A DNA stretch of 64,000 nucleotides, from NCBI GenBank assembly GCA_947561715.1, contig OX387200.1:7628501-7692500 (forward strand). Reading direction: 5' to 3'. Made by a program: the position numbers and the translations under genes. Below the pieces are notes generated by a model. It ran no database searches. It saw only the letters and a program-made list of their open reading frames with translations, and had not been told where the DNA came from. Below are positions 1-12,600 of this stretch, piece after piece. The stretch is from Ascidia mentula (taxonomy: Eukaryota > Chordata > Ascidiacea > Phlebobranchia > Ascidiidae). How positions within the stretch are numbered: the stretch's first letter is position 1; each line of letters starts with the position of its first letter.

Positions 1-3000
1 CGTCCCGAACCACTGCCGATCTGTTGGTATAGCGCAACCCCCTAAAGCCGCTGTCTGTTTTTAATGTTTCGTGTAAGAAACAGAAATCTTTTGAAGCGAA
101 GTGATAAATCGTTCGCTGCGTTTTACGGGTGAAACGTACGTGCCTGATAGGCAACTGTATCACCAATCGATAGGGAAAAAGCCTGATTTCTTGCGGGTGC
201 ATTTCTTCCTTCTACTTGTTTACACATCTCCTTACTGCGCATTGCTAATTGCTATACTTCCAATATAAACCGTTATTTTGCATTATTGGCACATAGTTGC
301 GCATTATTGGCCTTTATAGATAAAGCATATCAACAATTTTTTAGTACAGCTTGATTCGCTGTGACTTTGACTGCTTACACACAAAGGAAAACATCTCTTT
401 GGTGAAATTTCAATTGTAGATGAAATTTCACTGGAACACTTTCGCCCTATTTCCGCAATAGCAATAACCACAAAGAAATGGGTTGCTCGTTTGCGTATGC
501 AGCACAGAAGCAGATTCCACGCCAGGCATTTCGCACGAGTAATAAGCACGTTGTCAAGAACACCAAGAGGATAAAGGCATTACAATACAGTTTTATTACG
601 TCCGGCGGCTAAACAGGTTTATGATCAGCGTCTGCAGATTTCGCGGAACGTCGTTACGACAACGTCCAGATGCAATTTAATCGGCAAACATTATTGCTAT
701 TTGGCATGAGGGGAAATGCAAATGGCAAAGCTGCTAATAATACGACATGATTTGAACGAAGAACATCACGACTTGTTGAAGTTGCGCTTGTGTGGATTGC
801 AAAGATTGTAGATTTGTCAGAGGCGCAGCCAACCCGAAATTTCCAATTCTATGAGAGAGGCCAATCAGACAATGGCTACGCCAATGGCTTCGTGGGATAT
901 AGATACATACTATTTATCTCTTACATTTTGCTTTGAGATACATACCCATAATTTAACGATATATTAAAAAGAGTGATAGCTTTATTGGGGTAAAATATAA
1001 GATAAACTAGATATAGGGTTGCATTACATATACCGGGCATATAACAAAATTATCTTACATTAATTAGGAAGTAAATCGTCGTGATTCTTTATCAAACATA
1101 TAATCACCATGACACTACAGGACCTAAACTGAAAGTAGGTTGTAGTTGGAGTTCTAGGACCACTCCAGGCTCTTGTGGCGTATCAAAGGGCTCCTCAAAA
1201 TCAAATTTACCGATGTGTGCACATATATACGCCCATCGTAACCTGTCAGTCGGCCGGTCGTTTTGCAAACGTATACAAAAGCGCTGCTAGACCAATAGTT
1301 GCAATCGGGCAACATTACGACCCCGTCGAGACTTGTTTACCCTTCCCAGTACGGCGAAACCTACATGTAATGCGTTTTTTTACAAGAAGGAGTACCAAGC
1401 GCAACGACGCCACACAAACATACGACATGCGCACACAGAGTCGCAATGTTGTCGCGTTTGTGGCAGTGTCGTTAAAAATTATCACCGTGCGCAAACAAGG
1501 CGTAATATAGCGCTCCTGCGTACTCCGTTCTTTGAGCTATAGCGAGCATAAAGCCGCTATGGGTGGTTTGTTGTCCGTGTAAATAGCTGTTAACCATAAC
1601 TGACGAGCCTCGACACACTGTACTCGTTGGGTGATTTTCCGTTCAACGAGTCACATAAATCGTGTTTGCGTTACTACCTGTTGCACCATTAAACGACCAT
1701 GAAATCAGCATTTTGCGAGATCTACGTCTAAAAAACATTGCGTTTGCCAAAGTTCGAGTATATTAAAACGCGGCGGGTCTTTTGCCTTGTGGATTAGGCG
1801 CGAAAAGGTAATTGTTACAAAACGAACTCGGTTCAATACAAAACATCTGCGACACGGCATATGTAAATTTCTCATGGCTTAACGTTGAATGCCAAGGACA
1901 CCTTAGGCCTAAATGGAGGCGAACCGAGTCTTGGAGTGTCGCCACTTACTCGAGCGCACTCGAAATCAAGGGGTTTGTCGCCAGGAAATAGCACGGTTGT
2001 TTGTTAACGCTCTGCGCGGGCCTCGGTCAACATTAGTCCTCGGCGGCGAAGCGCTGTGTCAACAGGCCAAAGCACACAGCGACAACAGCGCTCGGTACAT
2101 GCTTGTAAATTTGGCTAACGCCCGGGCCACGGGGCCAGTGATTTGGGAATTGGGCTTCTCACTAGAATGCAGATCGATAGGGACGATCATTTTTACTGAC
2201 TGGACGGCCAAGAGGCCTTCTCTCTGTTTGTCAGACAAACAACCAATGTCTGTATTATGTCACGCCATGTCCGCAGCGTAAAAGATGTCAAACTAACCGT
2301 TTCGGTGACAAATTAACTTATCACACTTGCCCTGCTGGTGCCATAAACGTTTTGTATTGAAACAAATTTAAAAGTTGGCAAACGTCCCTGGTATTTGAAA
2401 TGTCGTAAGCAGTTAAATCCTGACAAGATATATGAATTTGCTTGACAGCGTTTCAATTTGCGCATTTTAGTGAAACGTACACTCAATTTTCGCAGTTGAA
2501 CGAACAATGTAAACAGAATACAGACAATGCCTTACCGGTGGTCGGTTGGGAAACATATCCGGAGTCTTGTTTGATGGCAGCGTTTCGGTTTAAATCCACT
2601 TCCAAGGCAAGTAAAAATTTCACAGCAGAGACAGCTGTTAATTGGTTTCCATACAACCCTATACTGTACCTAAAACGCACTTCAGGTTAATTACTTCCAA
2701 CACTCGACCACAAAAGAACAAAACTGGACCGCAAAACGCGTTTCATCTGTGCGCAACAAGCGGCAATTTACAGCAATCGCCTTCGCATGGCCTCAAATAA
2801 AGACACATTGGTTAAATATTGCCAACAATTGCGTAAGTCATTGTTTCCCCAGTAGCGATTTGGTCCAATATTTGCTTAAAAGTGACTCCGACCAGTTCCT
2901 GCATTTGCGCCTAATGCATGACTTTACGATGCATTCGACTGCACCACTTGGCATTTTTCGTGTCCAATTGATAACTACTGCATTGCGATGCACTTTAACG

Positions 3001-5640
3001 TGCTTGGAACGGGGTTCGTGATGAGAACCATTAGCCTTCCGATGCTATGTACGACTTCTTCAAGACATTGGTTGGTAACGTTTTTGCGCTGTTTGCACAG
3101 TACAATTTTTAGCGAACCTGGATGGCTGATTGAGCTCATTTTAAACAAAATGCAGAGCCGACAAACAACGCAACCTCCACAAATAAGAATTGCAACATAA
3201 TTTAGTCTGCAAACATCTCGATATATAACACAGGCTGTACCGTGTTTACCCAAAACCAACTAAGCACATCACACAAACCAGAGTCTACGCGCGGGGCAAA
3301 AATCACAGGCCGCATTATTCCCCTAACATCACAAGCAAAAGACCCACATAGGCACACAAACACACTCCACGGCAATTCTTTCAACTGACTGCCATTCAAT
3401 GGAGTGCCGTAAGTACCATTGAGGCCGCTCTCCAAATCCAACTTAGCAGTGTCTCAATCCAGGCAACACAAGAAAAGCCGAAGTGTCAGTACAAACAAGC
3501 ACTATGCCAGCAGAGAATTTGGTTACATATCCGCATTTGGGTGCAGTACAAAGTAAACCACTGAAAGAGCGCTATGTTTTTATCTCACCAATGTCTAACT
3601 TAACCGAATAAGACAGGTTACGCAAGCAGCAGTCCACGTAGCGTACAGTAAATACAAAGTTTAACAACCTAGAAAAACGCATGCAATCGACATCTTGGAG
3701 ACTGTGGCTCGTGGCCCCAAGAGAAACACGGCCCATATATTATTCATAACGCCTGAGCATTCTGACCTAAATACACTTCAGATACACGCAACAATGCCCG
3801 ACTGGTTACTGCAGTATTTGTGTAGGTCGATTGAAGTCATGTCGCATTATTGGCAAACAAACACGTTTTAAGTTGAACAAACGATTTATTCTAGGTTAAA
3901 TATCACATCTGGAAAATTTCGTTCACATTTTATGTAGCTGTATAAATAGCCATACTGTCGTCAAGACTACAGTTCATGAGATAAGTAAATGAATTAAAGT
4001 TTGAACAACAAGTAAGCTTTACCAAGCCAATACCAAACTCATATCAATGCTCGCTGGACAACCAAGAAAAACATGTACACAAGCTTGTTAAGATACAAAC
4101 TACATGCTACATTGCAGAATTCAAACCGATGAGCCAATGGAGAAACGGCATGAATAACCAAACACGAACATCTCGCCTGCCTTGCTGCTAAAGTCAGTGG
4201 GTCTGTGCTAACAGGATGTGTCTGTGCATATACAAGCCGGTGTTGTCTGCCAACACAGGAGATGAAACGCAAACGAACCGCGACCACTGAACTCGTGCTG
4301 GACGTGCTTCATAATACACTTGCTCAAGCTGCGATTAAGCATCTGTGTTCGGATATACCAAACCAAGGCGGTCAGCCGAGGACGCGACAACAATAATGTG
4401 GTCACCCACTTATGTCAGCAAAGACTGGCTTTCAGTTCGGAAACAAAAAGGAAAAGGGAGAACCCTGAAGAACGCTCGATGGGCTAACAGAGCACTCCAC
4501 GTGGTGACAATATCTCAGCCAACAGGCAACTTAAGTTTGCTGTCAATCATTCCAACGTGGAGTCGCTGGTCTCGTAATGTATTGATAATGTTTCGGGACG
4601 TTGCTTGTCTTTCCACCAAGAATGATGCCGGCAAAGTTCTGCGAATTTCGAAGCCACCGCACGAATTTCACAGATAACCCGACTGTAATTTTGAATGCCT
4701 GCGGACGAATTAGTGCAATTGTGATCTCGAGGTGGATTTTAAATACGAAGATTTCCTATCTTAATGATCACCGGATATCAGCAGCATTTTAAGCTGTGTG
4801 TAATGAAATTGTATTTCGCTAGCCTTGTTCGGTAGTGTGATAATATCTGATAATTTAAACAAGGATATTGTGACAAGGCCTTGATACAATTTAAGTTCTG
4901 ACACATTGTATAATTTCGTTGATCGGGTTGGTTAAATAATTTTTCCTCTTTAACACCAAATATCTAATCTTTCACAGCAAATTCTAAAGTTTAATTTTAA
5001 TTTTCTTCATTACAGGCAACGTTCAACAATTCTTGCTTATAAATACTTCCTTTTCATTTTTGTAGTTTACACATTTTTTCTTGCACAATGCCATATGCGC
5101 ATTTTTCGGGTAGATGCTAAGAACCGTTACCAGTCTAGGTCAAAATATGCCATTCACATATAATTCTATTTAACTTAGAAATAAGTGCGAGAGATGTACA
5201 ATGGTGTTGGAATATTCCAATGTTTGACAAAATTATGCCGACACATACAAATAAATCATTTAGTGTGTGTTTCCATGATTTTTTTACCATGTAGACCTTT
5301 ACATAAACGCAACTGCCGCTTGTAACAATTTTCCGGCCAAACGGAGATTAAGAAAATTATACGACTCTTAACACACTCTAGCGGTAGAGACAAATGCTCA
5401 CTTATTTGGCTCAGGGCAGTATCCACCTATAAGGACATGCATGATTTTCAATTGACAATAAATTTGCATACAACATTTACTGCTTAAAGTCAAACAAAAT
5501 TAGCACACATTTTTCTTTTGAAATATTTCTGTTTGCACATAAAGCTGTTTTCGACTCAATAGTTACCTCAACAACTACAGATTTCTACTGTAACATTTAA
5601 AAAAAAAGGAAAACCTCACCTCATGAATTCCATGAAATAA
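1..5640. other. Intergenic DNA without a supported gene
   Basis: I see no gene here. Open frames are short (longest about 120 codons at 1913-2281), have no recognisable motif, and overlap in several frames. The first 4.8 kb looks more CpG-rich than the rest of the window, while 4.8-5.6 kb is AT-rich. A short phrase, cattattggc, recurs near 279, 302 and 3845, but I could not find terminal inverted repeats or target duplications to define an element. Old degraded repeats remain possible. Confidence 0.5.
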
Positions 5641-5689
5641 TAAAACATGATGACAACAGAAATTTTTCATTGCGAGATGGCCACTGAAC

Positions 5690-5800
5690 AACAGTACTGC
5701 GCATGCGCTAATGCGCCACGCGGTCTCTTACTTTTGCTTCCCACTGATTGGGCAAAACGAAATCTGCGAACCATGACGACTTCGCTATTGGCTAAAAGCC
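5690..5800. promoter_or_regulatory. CpG promoter-like block: NRF1 palindrome and two inverted CCAAT boxes
   Basis: A perfect NRF1-type palindrome TGCGCATGCGCT lies at 5698-5709. It is followed by two ATTGG (inverted CCAAT, NF-Y type) cores at 5747-5751 and 5787-5791 in CpG-rich DNA. This combination is typical of housekeeping promoters in animals. The nearest gene is the THAP/zinc-finger gene, whose first coding exon is at 6628, so an upstream start or a divergent transcript is possible. The assignment rests on motifs only. Confidence 0.4.
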
Positions 5801-6204
5801 GCAAACTTCCAAGCACAACGTTCTGTTACTGCAATGTTTGTTTGTTATGGCTGACTGTCGTTTGTTGCGCAGGTTTCTTAGTTGTGCAGAAATTTAGCAC
5901 CAATTGTAAAGTGGTAGTGCTTATGTTGTAGCTGTGGCTAAAACATTTGAAATGGAACTTGCTATGTGGCAAAGATCCATGATATACAGTAGTTGCAGTT
6001 TGCAGTGTAGCGAATAGCACAAGTCGGGCAGTTTGATTTTGTACAGGTGTTTAATTGTCACTCATCTACTTTGAACATGACTTTATACCAGACAATACAT
6101 GTTTTTTTCGTGCTGCGCATAAAATAGCAAAAAGTTTTTGTTTATTCATTCAAGAACTAGTTCGCAGACTGGCAGCACTCTAAAGAGCAGACACAAGGCT
6201 GTGT

Positions 6205-6275
6205 GTGTGTTGTCACGTGACGTGCGTTAGGCGCGCCGTTACTGGGCAGAACATAATTTCCTGGCGCGAAATGTC
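6205..6275. promoter_or_regulatory. Probable proximal promoter of the THAP/zinc-finger gene (E-box and E2F-type sites)
   Basis: TCACGTGA, an E-box palindrome of the USF/MITF type, lies at 6213-6220. GGCGCGCC lies at 6230-6237, and GGCGCGAAA, an E2F-type site, at 6263-6271. The block sits about 360-420 bp upstream of the THAP gene's start codon. A likely 3' splice site (tgtaacag) just before the ATG suggests a 5'-UTR intron, which would place the transcription start near this block. Confidence 0.4.
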
Positions 6276-6627
6276 CTTTCCGTCCCAATTTAGCAATATC
6301 CCTGACATACTTGTTTTCCAGTTTTGAAAAACTGATAATAAAGGCAGTGCATTATATTGTAAGGTATAAAATCGAGGTTTCCTTTATTTTCCTTTGCCAG
6401 ACTTCTTCATGCTCTAGCCCAACCCAACAATTTTTGTAAAGTTTTACATGATATTATATTACTTTACATTTATAAAAGGAAATGTGAGGCTACTGGAAGA
6501 ATTTGTGAGTGGGCAAAATAGGTATAGCCTAACTGTATTTATTATAGGCCCTATGTGTTTGAATAAAACATTTCTGTCTCTATTTTACATTCTTTTTTTA
6601 TGTAACAGGTTAACAAAAAAGTCCACC

Positions 6628-9600
6628 ATGCCGGTTTGTGCTGGCTACAATTGCCACAAGCGTATTCATAAGGGTATCTCTTTGTTCAAATTTCCCAAAA
6701 ACCCAAAGCTGTGCAAAAAGTGGCTTGAATGCCTTGGAAGAACTGATCTTTTTGATTTCTCTTACGATGATCTAAAAAATGGAGGATTTAGGGTTTGCCA
6801 AAAGCATTTTCACAGCACAGATGTTTACAAAAAGGTATATACTGACCAAACTTACATGCCGATTTGTAACAAACTACATGGCTCATGTAGCAGAAATGGC
6901 AATTTTTTGTTGCTAAAAAGTTCTTTCATTTAAGTCTTATTACAACACATATTTCTGAAGTAACTTTGACTATTCCAATGAGTAACAATGTTCAACACTT
7001 AAAAATGTTGTTTTTTGTGACATATACATGTTTTTATTTTAGAAACACGCAAAAAATCATTTTCGTCAGTCGCCTTAAAGATAGACAAACGACGCAAATT
7101 CTGCTTCGTGTCACTTTGTATTTACATCGAACCATGTTGTTGTAGCACTACGTTATAAATTTTAATTTAAACGAAATCCAGGGGTGCAAATACACACATT
7201 GTCACCCTGTTTGTTTATATCGACACCTATGTCCTTAAATGTGATACATTTTTTGCATAATTGATATTTGTTTGCAGGAAATGAAAACATTTTTAAAGAA
7301 GACAGCCTTGCCCACTGTCCAGCAATATTGCAGTCCCAATGAAATTCTGAAAGAATCACCTTTTAGTTATTTCACACAGGATGGTATTGACATATTATAT
7401 GTACAAAATTATTGGCGTATTGTTTGTAAGTTTACTGTCCATATATAAAGATAGCTGTCACTTTAAAGCAGTGGTTCTCAGCTTTTTGGTCCTAACTGAC
7501 CTTTTTTGATGATGTTAGAGTTTTGATGACCCATTAGGTGTTAAAATCTGTTTGCTAAGGTTCTGGGGTGTCAAGTTGTGATGTGATTTTGTTTGCCGAT
7601 AACAAGTTTGTAATTAATGAGAACAATTTTTATTAATTACTATGTCCGACAGCAAGAATAGCACTATAAACAAGATTGTAATTGTCATGTCTAGACACCC
7701 TGAGAATCAATGCTTCAAAGCAGTGCTTTTCTAAGACGGTTCTCACTTTTTCTTGGCCTGAAAGTTTTTTCTGCCCAACGAAATTAATGTTTTTAATTTT
7801 TAAGAACCCGGTATGTACACCAGACAAACAGAGAGGCATATAACAATAAAAAGGATAAAAATATTTTGGTTGCGTAAGTTGTATGAAAGAACATTAGCAT
7901 ACATAATGGCTGAAACATATACTGTCAGCTGCAATTTTTGCAACAGAACTTTAAGAGAAATTATGAATTGCTTTCTGGTCAGAATTTTTCTTGGTTGTAA
8001 TTTAAAAGAAAACAGCACTATAGATCTATTATAAATTTGTTTTTTTGTTATTTTACGCTCAAACCTGAAAATGCAACCCCACCCCCAACATTTTGCACAG
8101 ATAGTTTTACAAAGTGCTTTGGGCCACCTATTTTTTATCAACCTGAAGCCTGAAATTGTCATGTAATAACAAAATTTACAAAACTTTAATAAAAATCGAG
8201 GTATACTCCCTGAATTCCATAGAAATTTTATTATTTCGGTTCTGTTGAGCACTGGAAAGTTTCGGAGAAACTAGCCTTGACATTATGGTGAGGGTCTATG
8301 AAGGTGGCATGTTGGGGCATGCTGGAAAATATCTTTGTGTGGCATTTTGGTTGCATGTTATAACGCTGCAGGCAGTAATGACATGCATGATGTAGGGATG
8401 GGCAATATAGAATAATACACTATTCTAGAACATTCTAGAATAGTTAAATCGAATCCAGAATACCGAATCCTATTCTGTTTTTGTTTTAGCTTGTGCACTG
8501 AATCACAATAAACATAAAAAAATTTGTTACTTGACTTCAACAACAAAGCACAATCGATGAATAGATTTATTGCACTGTAATATATTTAGACTCTCTATGT
8601 GCTTGCCTGCCAAGCAACAACGTAATTTTGTGGCTGTTAAACCTGATTGTCACAAACGTAGCATGAGATTGACGAAAAAAAGATACACACCGCATTTACT
8701 CAATTGTAGCAGCGTGTCAATCGAGGGCGACTTATATTATTTAATGTCAAGCCGATAATTTGTCTGCGGCTCCCAAGTTTTCATGAAATTCGCCTTAAAC
8801 TCGCTCTGTCGTACCAATACTTTTAAACGACAGATTTGTTGACAATTATTGTAGGGAACCAAAGTTTGCCTTTAACATTTACATGCGGCTTACATTCGAG
8901 GGCAGCTTATATTATTTTTTTTAACACCAGCGCATGTGCAAATACGGAAAGTTACCGTACATAGAAGATATATAACGAAATCTATTATTCGGTTTGCAGT
9001 CAATTTGGATTCAGATAGTGCAAGATTCAAATCCTCCGGATTCGCTATTCTGAACTGCCCATCCCTAGCATGATGCAAACAAAAATGGACTTTTATGTGC
9101 CCAAAAATTATTGCTGCTTATAAAAATAAAAATTCTAACATGTGGCCAAAACAAAAAACACAGGACACTTCTGGTGTAGGTAATACTTCTACACACAACA
9201 AAAAGAAAGCACTGGGAATGGGAAAGAATCAAAACAAAAAAAAAATTCCAACTCATTACCACAAAGCCAAGCACAACTACTGCAAAAACAGACAAGAATA
9301 CTGTTGGCGATAAGTGCACGATTGACAGTCTGTCTGTATATCTTGTATATTTCGACGCAATTACATATATGTTGCACCTGTTTTGTTGCAGGTTGCAAAG
9401 AATATGTATACAAAAATTGTAACATGTGGCTTATACAAAAAAATAAGACATGTCTAGTATAGGTATTACTTCTAGAAAGGTATTTGTAGACTATGTTTTG
9501 AGTGTAGGTAACAAAATATTGGAAATTCTTGAACTAAAAAGACTTTTCATCAGTGTGATTGTCATCCAACCTATGTTACCTATACGCACTACAGATTTTC

Positions 9601-12600
9601 TTACTCACACTAGTGTGGATCTTCCCACTGGTTGAAAACCACTGCTTTTAAGGATTTGTCTTAGTAACGTTTGCCTTTGCTCAATAATACAATACATACC
9701 TACATGACATTGTTTCTGAATTTGTATTTAGTAACATATATTGTAGTTTTGTCTATGGACATAAACAATAAACCATGTCTACTAACTAATTCAAAACAAA
9801 GTGTCTAACAATTTTTTTTGCAAAAAAATTACCTGTTTTTTTTTTTCTTTGTGTAAGGCGAGGAGCCAATCATAGAGCCTCGAAAGAAAAGAGAGAGGAA
9901 AGAACAATCTCTGTTGCCATTTGAATTGAAAGGGGTCAACACACCAGTTGTTGAGGTAGCTGGGTTATGAACTTGTTTGATTTTATAATCTCTTACCTTT
10001 CATTGTAAAATTTGTCCAGGAGGAAATTTCACCACCGGAAAATGTGACTGTCATTCATTATTGTAGCATCCCAATGTGTAGCAACAATTCCCAGCAACAA
10101 CCACACCTCCAATATCATATTGTTCCTGATGGAAAGTGTAATGGTGTTGCAGCACCTGACTCAGTGCTGCATACTTGGAACAAATTTCTTAATACCATTT
10201 TGTCCTTGTGGGGAATGCACCAGCGAATGCTCAAGGTAGTGTAATCGACTTTGTCGTTGTTATGCATTGCTATTATGTGACTTGTATTTTTATTGCGACA
10301 TATATTAAGCCAGGTTGTTTACTGCTTAATGGAAAAGAGTTATGTATGTATGTTATTTGATACATGTTAGACACAGTGAACAATAGTTGCAAAAAGTGAA
10401 AGCACCAATTCAGTTCTAAAACTGCTGTGTGTACCAAAACAAGCAGTAGGGTGAACTGAAGGCAAGAGTGTTTCGAAAATACAGAAAAAAAATTGAAAGG
10501 TATATGCGATTCTGAAGGAAACAAAAATGCAAATGTCCCACCTAGAAAATCTCACGAAAATAAGAGTAAGAATATACAATAACAGTATTTCACCCCAAAT
10601 TTAATTATGAAGTCAGTGAATTTTAGAAAAACTCTCTGGCAATACCACTCCCTTAACCACACGCACTGAAAGAAGGTCAACTCCCAAAAAATTAACAAAA
10701 AGAAAAATACAATCTCTGGTCATGAAGCATGGTGTAACCAGTGTCATGGCAGAAAGAAAGCATTGCAAATTGGAAAGCATAGAAACAGAAACGAGGTTCC
10801 CAACTCATTACGACAAAGCCAAACACAACCACTGCAAAAACGAACAGGCTTTTGACAAGAATACTGTTAGCGACAGGTGCATGATCAACAGCCTGTCTGT
10901 ATATATACCTTGTTTGTTTGTACCTTGTCACACATAGATATTGCACTTGTTTTGTAACAGGTTTTGAAGAATGTGCATATGTTACTGAATGTCCAATCCA
11001 TTTTTAATGGCACCAATGTATAAATTGTCTTTATTTACAGACACAGAATTGTATCCGCATTTGTTCGATTCACTTTAAAGTGGAGGACTTTGTGGTACCT
11101 CCGGCCAAAAACCAACATGGATCAAAAGTCCAAATCAAACCTACTGCTTATCCCTCTGTTGACCCCCTCTTTGAAAGTTACCTCACAGCTCAGAAAAAGT
11201 ATGTTTATACTTTAAATGTTGTTTGCTACTATTTACAAACTACTATTTGTGGTTACCATTAGGGATGTGCCAAGGCGAACCCGATTTGTATGCGAATATT
11301 TAATGAAGCATAATATGGTTGTGTGATACAACAGCCAAAGTTCGCAGGACAATTAATGGTAGCACACCGCTTATAACGCCACAAGAACTGGCGTAGTCCT
11401 TTTTGCTTTGGTTTATCACCACGAATGAACAAAACGTGGTCTAACATCGTATTACAGTTCTGAGCGCTGCTCGTGGCACAGGTTTTCGTCACTAGAATAC
11501 AGAAGCGCATTTGAAAACAAAACAACGGAAGTCCTGTGTTGTTCAACATTATATTTGGTCAATCATGGCTTTATTACGTTATGTCAAGTCAAAGTATTGT
11601 TTATCCTAAACACTAGCGGCCAGTGTTCGTGTGAGGAATAGTATAGACCCGATATTGGTTTCCAAAAGTTTGTTAAACTTTGCAGAAATCAACTGGATGC
11701 AATTTATTTGTCGTATGATAGCAAATCAATGGTTGATGAAGCAACATACTTGCGCATGTGATGCAAACGACCAACTATTATTGACATCACACTTACATAC
11801 AAATATATTCGGGTTCACACAAATAATGTTTAAATTTATTCGGATTCGCACGAACCCGAATCTTTTTCCATTTGGCACATCCCTAATGCATGTTTTTAGT
11901 GCCTGTTGTCGACTTGTAAAAAAAAACTGCATTAATGTTTGGTGCAAAATTTGTCACAGTTGGTTTGATTATTTGGGGAGATATATACACCATAACATTA
12001 AAACAGTGTTGCTATGTTTATATTGGGGTTTTTCATTGAACATACTGTCTCACAGTGTACATACCACTGTTTATTTTTTTGCTTTTACCCACACACACAC
12101 ACAATTTTGTGTTACAGTTGCATGTGTTTAACTGCAATCATGCCCAAATATTCAGTCGTTAAGTAACAAAGTTTGATTTAACAATTAACGTTTTTGGAGT
12201 ATGCAAAATTTGCATGTTTTGGTTTTCAGGTTATTTGAAGACAAAAGAAATGCTGAGAATGTGATCAAATCCAAGTATCCAGTCATCGCCCCTAAAAAAG
12301 TTGAAAGACCTTCAATTCAGCTGGTTGGTCGTCCGGTAAGGAGTGGATTTCCAATTTTTTATTTATTTATGTATGATTTCATGGTGAAAACTTTCGTATA
12401 AAGTTTCAGTGCGAGGCTTAAAATTTCTATGTGACCAAATGTTTTGAAAAGAGTTTTATACTGTTCGATTTACTACTGTTCTGACACAACCGAAGTACAG
12501 AATTGCCAATTGCAGAAACAAAATCAACTGATTCTGCGGCTCCATGTGGGGCCCATGGTTTTGAGGGGCCCAGATTAAATAATTCATTCACAACATGTTG

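Larger units (their letters stand above)
7469..9644. mobile_element. hAT-type DNA transposon, non-autonomous, in intron 2 of the THAP gene
   Basis: The ends are inverted repeats of the hAT CAGTGGTTCTCA class: CAGTGGTTCTCAGC on the left and the complement of CAGTGGTTTTCAACC on the right. They are flanked by 8-bp direct repeats ctttaaag (7461-7468) and cttttaag (9645-9652), one mismatch apart, which fits hAT target duplication. No transposase frame is visible. A second, smaller hAT element (8393-9067) sits inside it, so this copy is the older insertion. Confidence 0.8.

Noticed and set aside
1913-2281. 122-codon open frame
   Set aside because: No motif, no splice context, overlapping frames of similar length; length is within chance for this less AT-rich stretch.
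11631-12131. 166-codon open frame across the intron 5 MITE
   Set aside because: It runs out of the hAT MITE into intron sequence of the THAP gene and ends in an (ac)n run; not a conserved protein.
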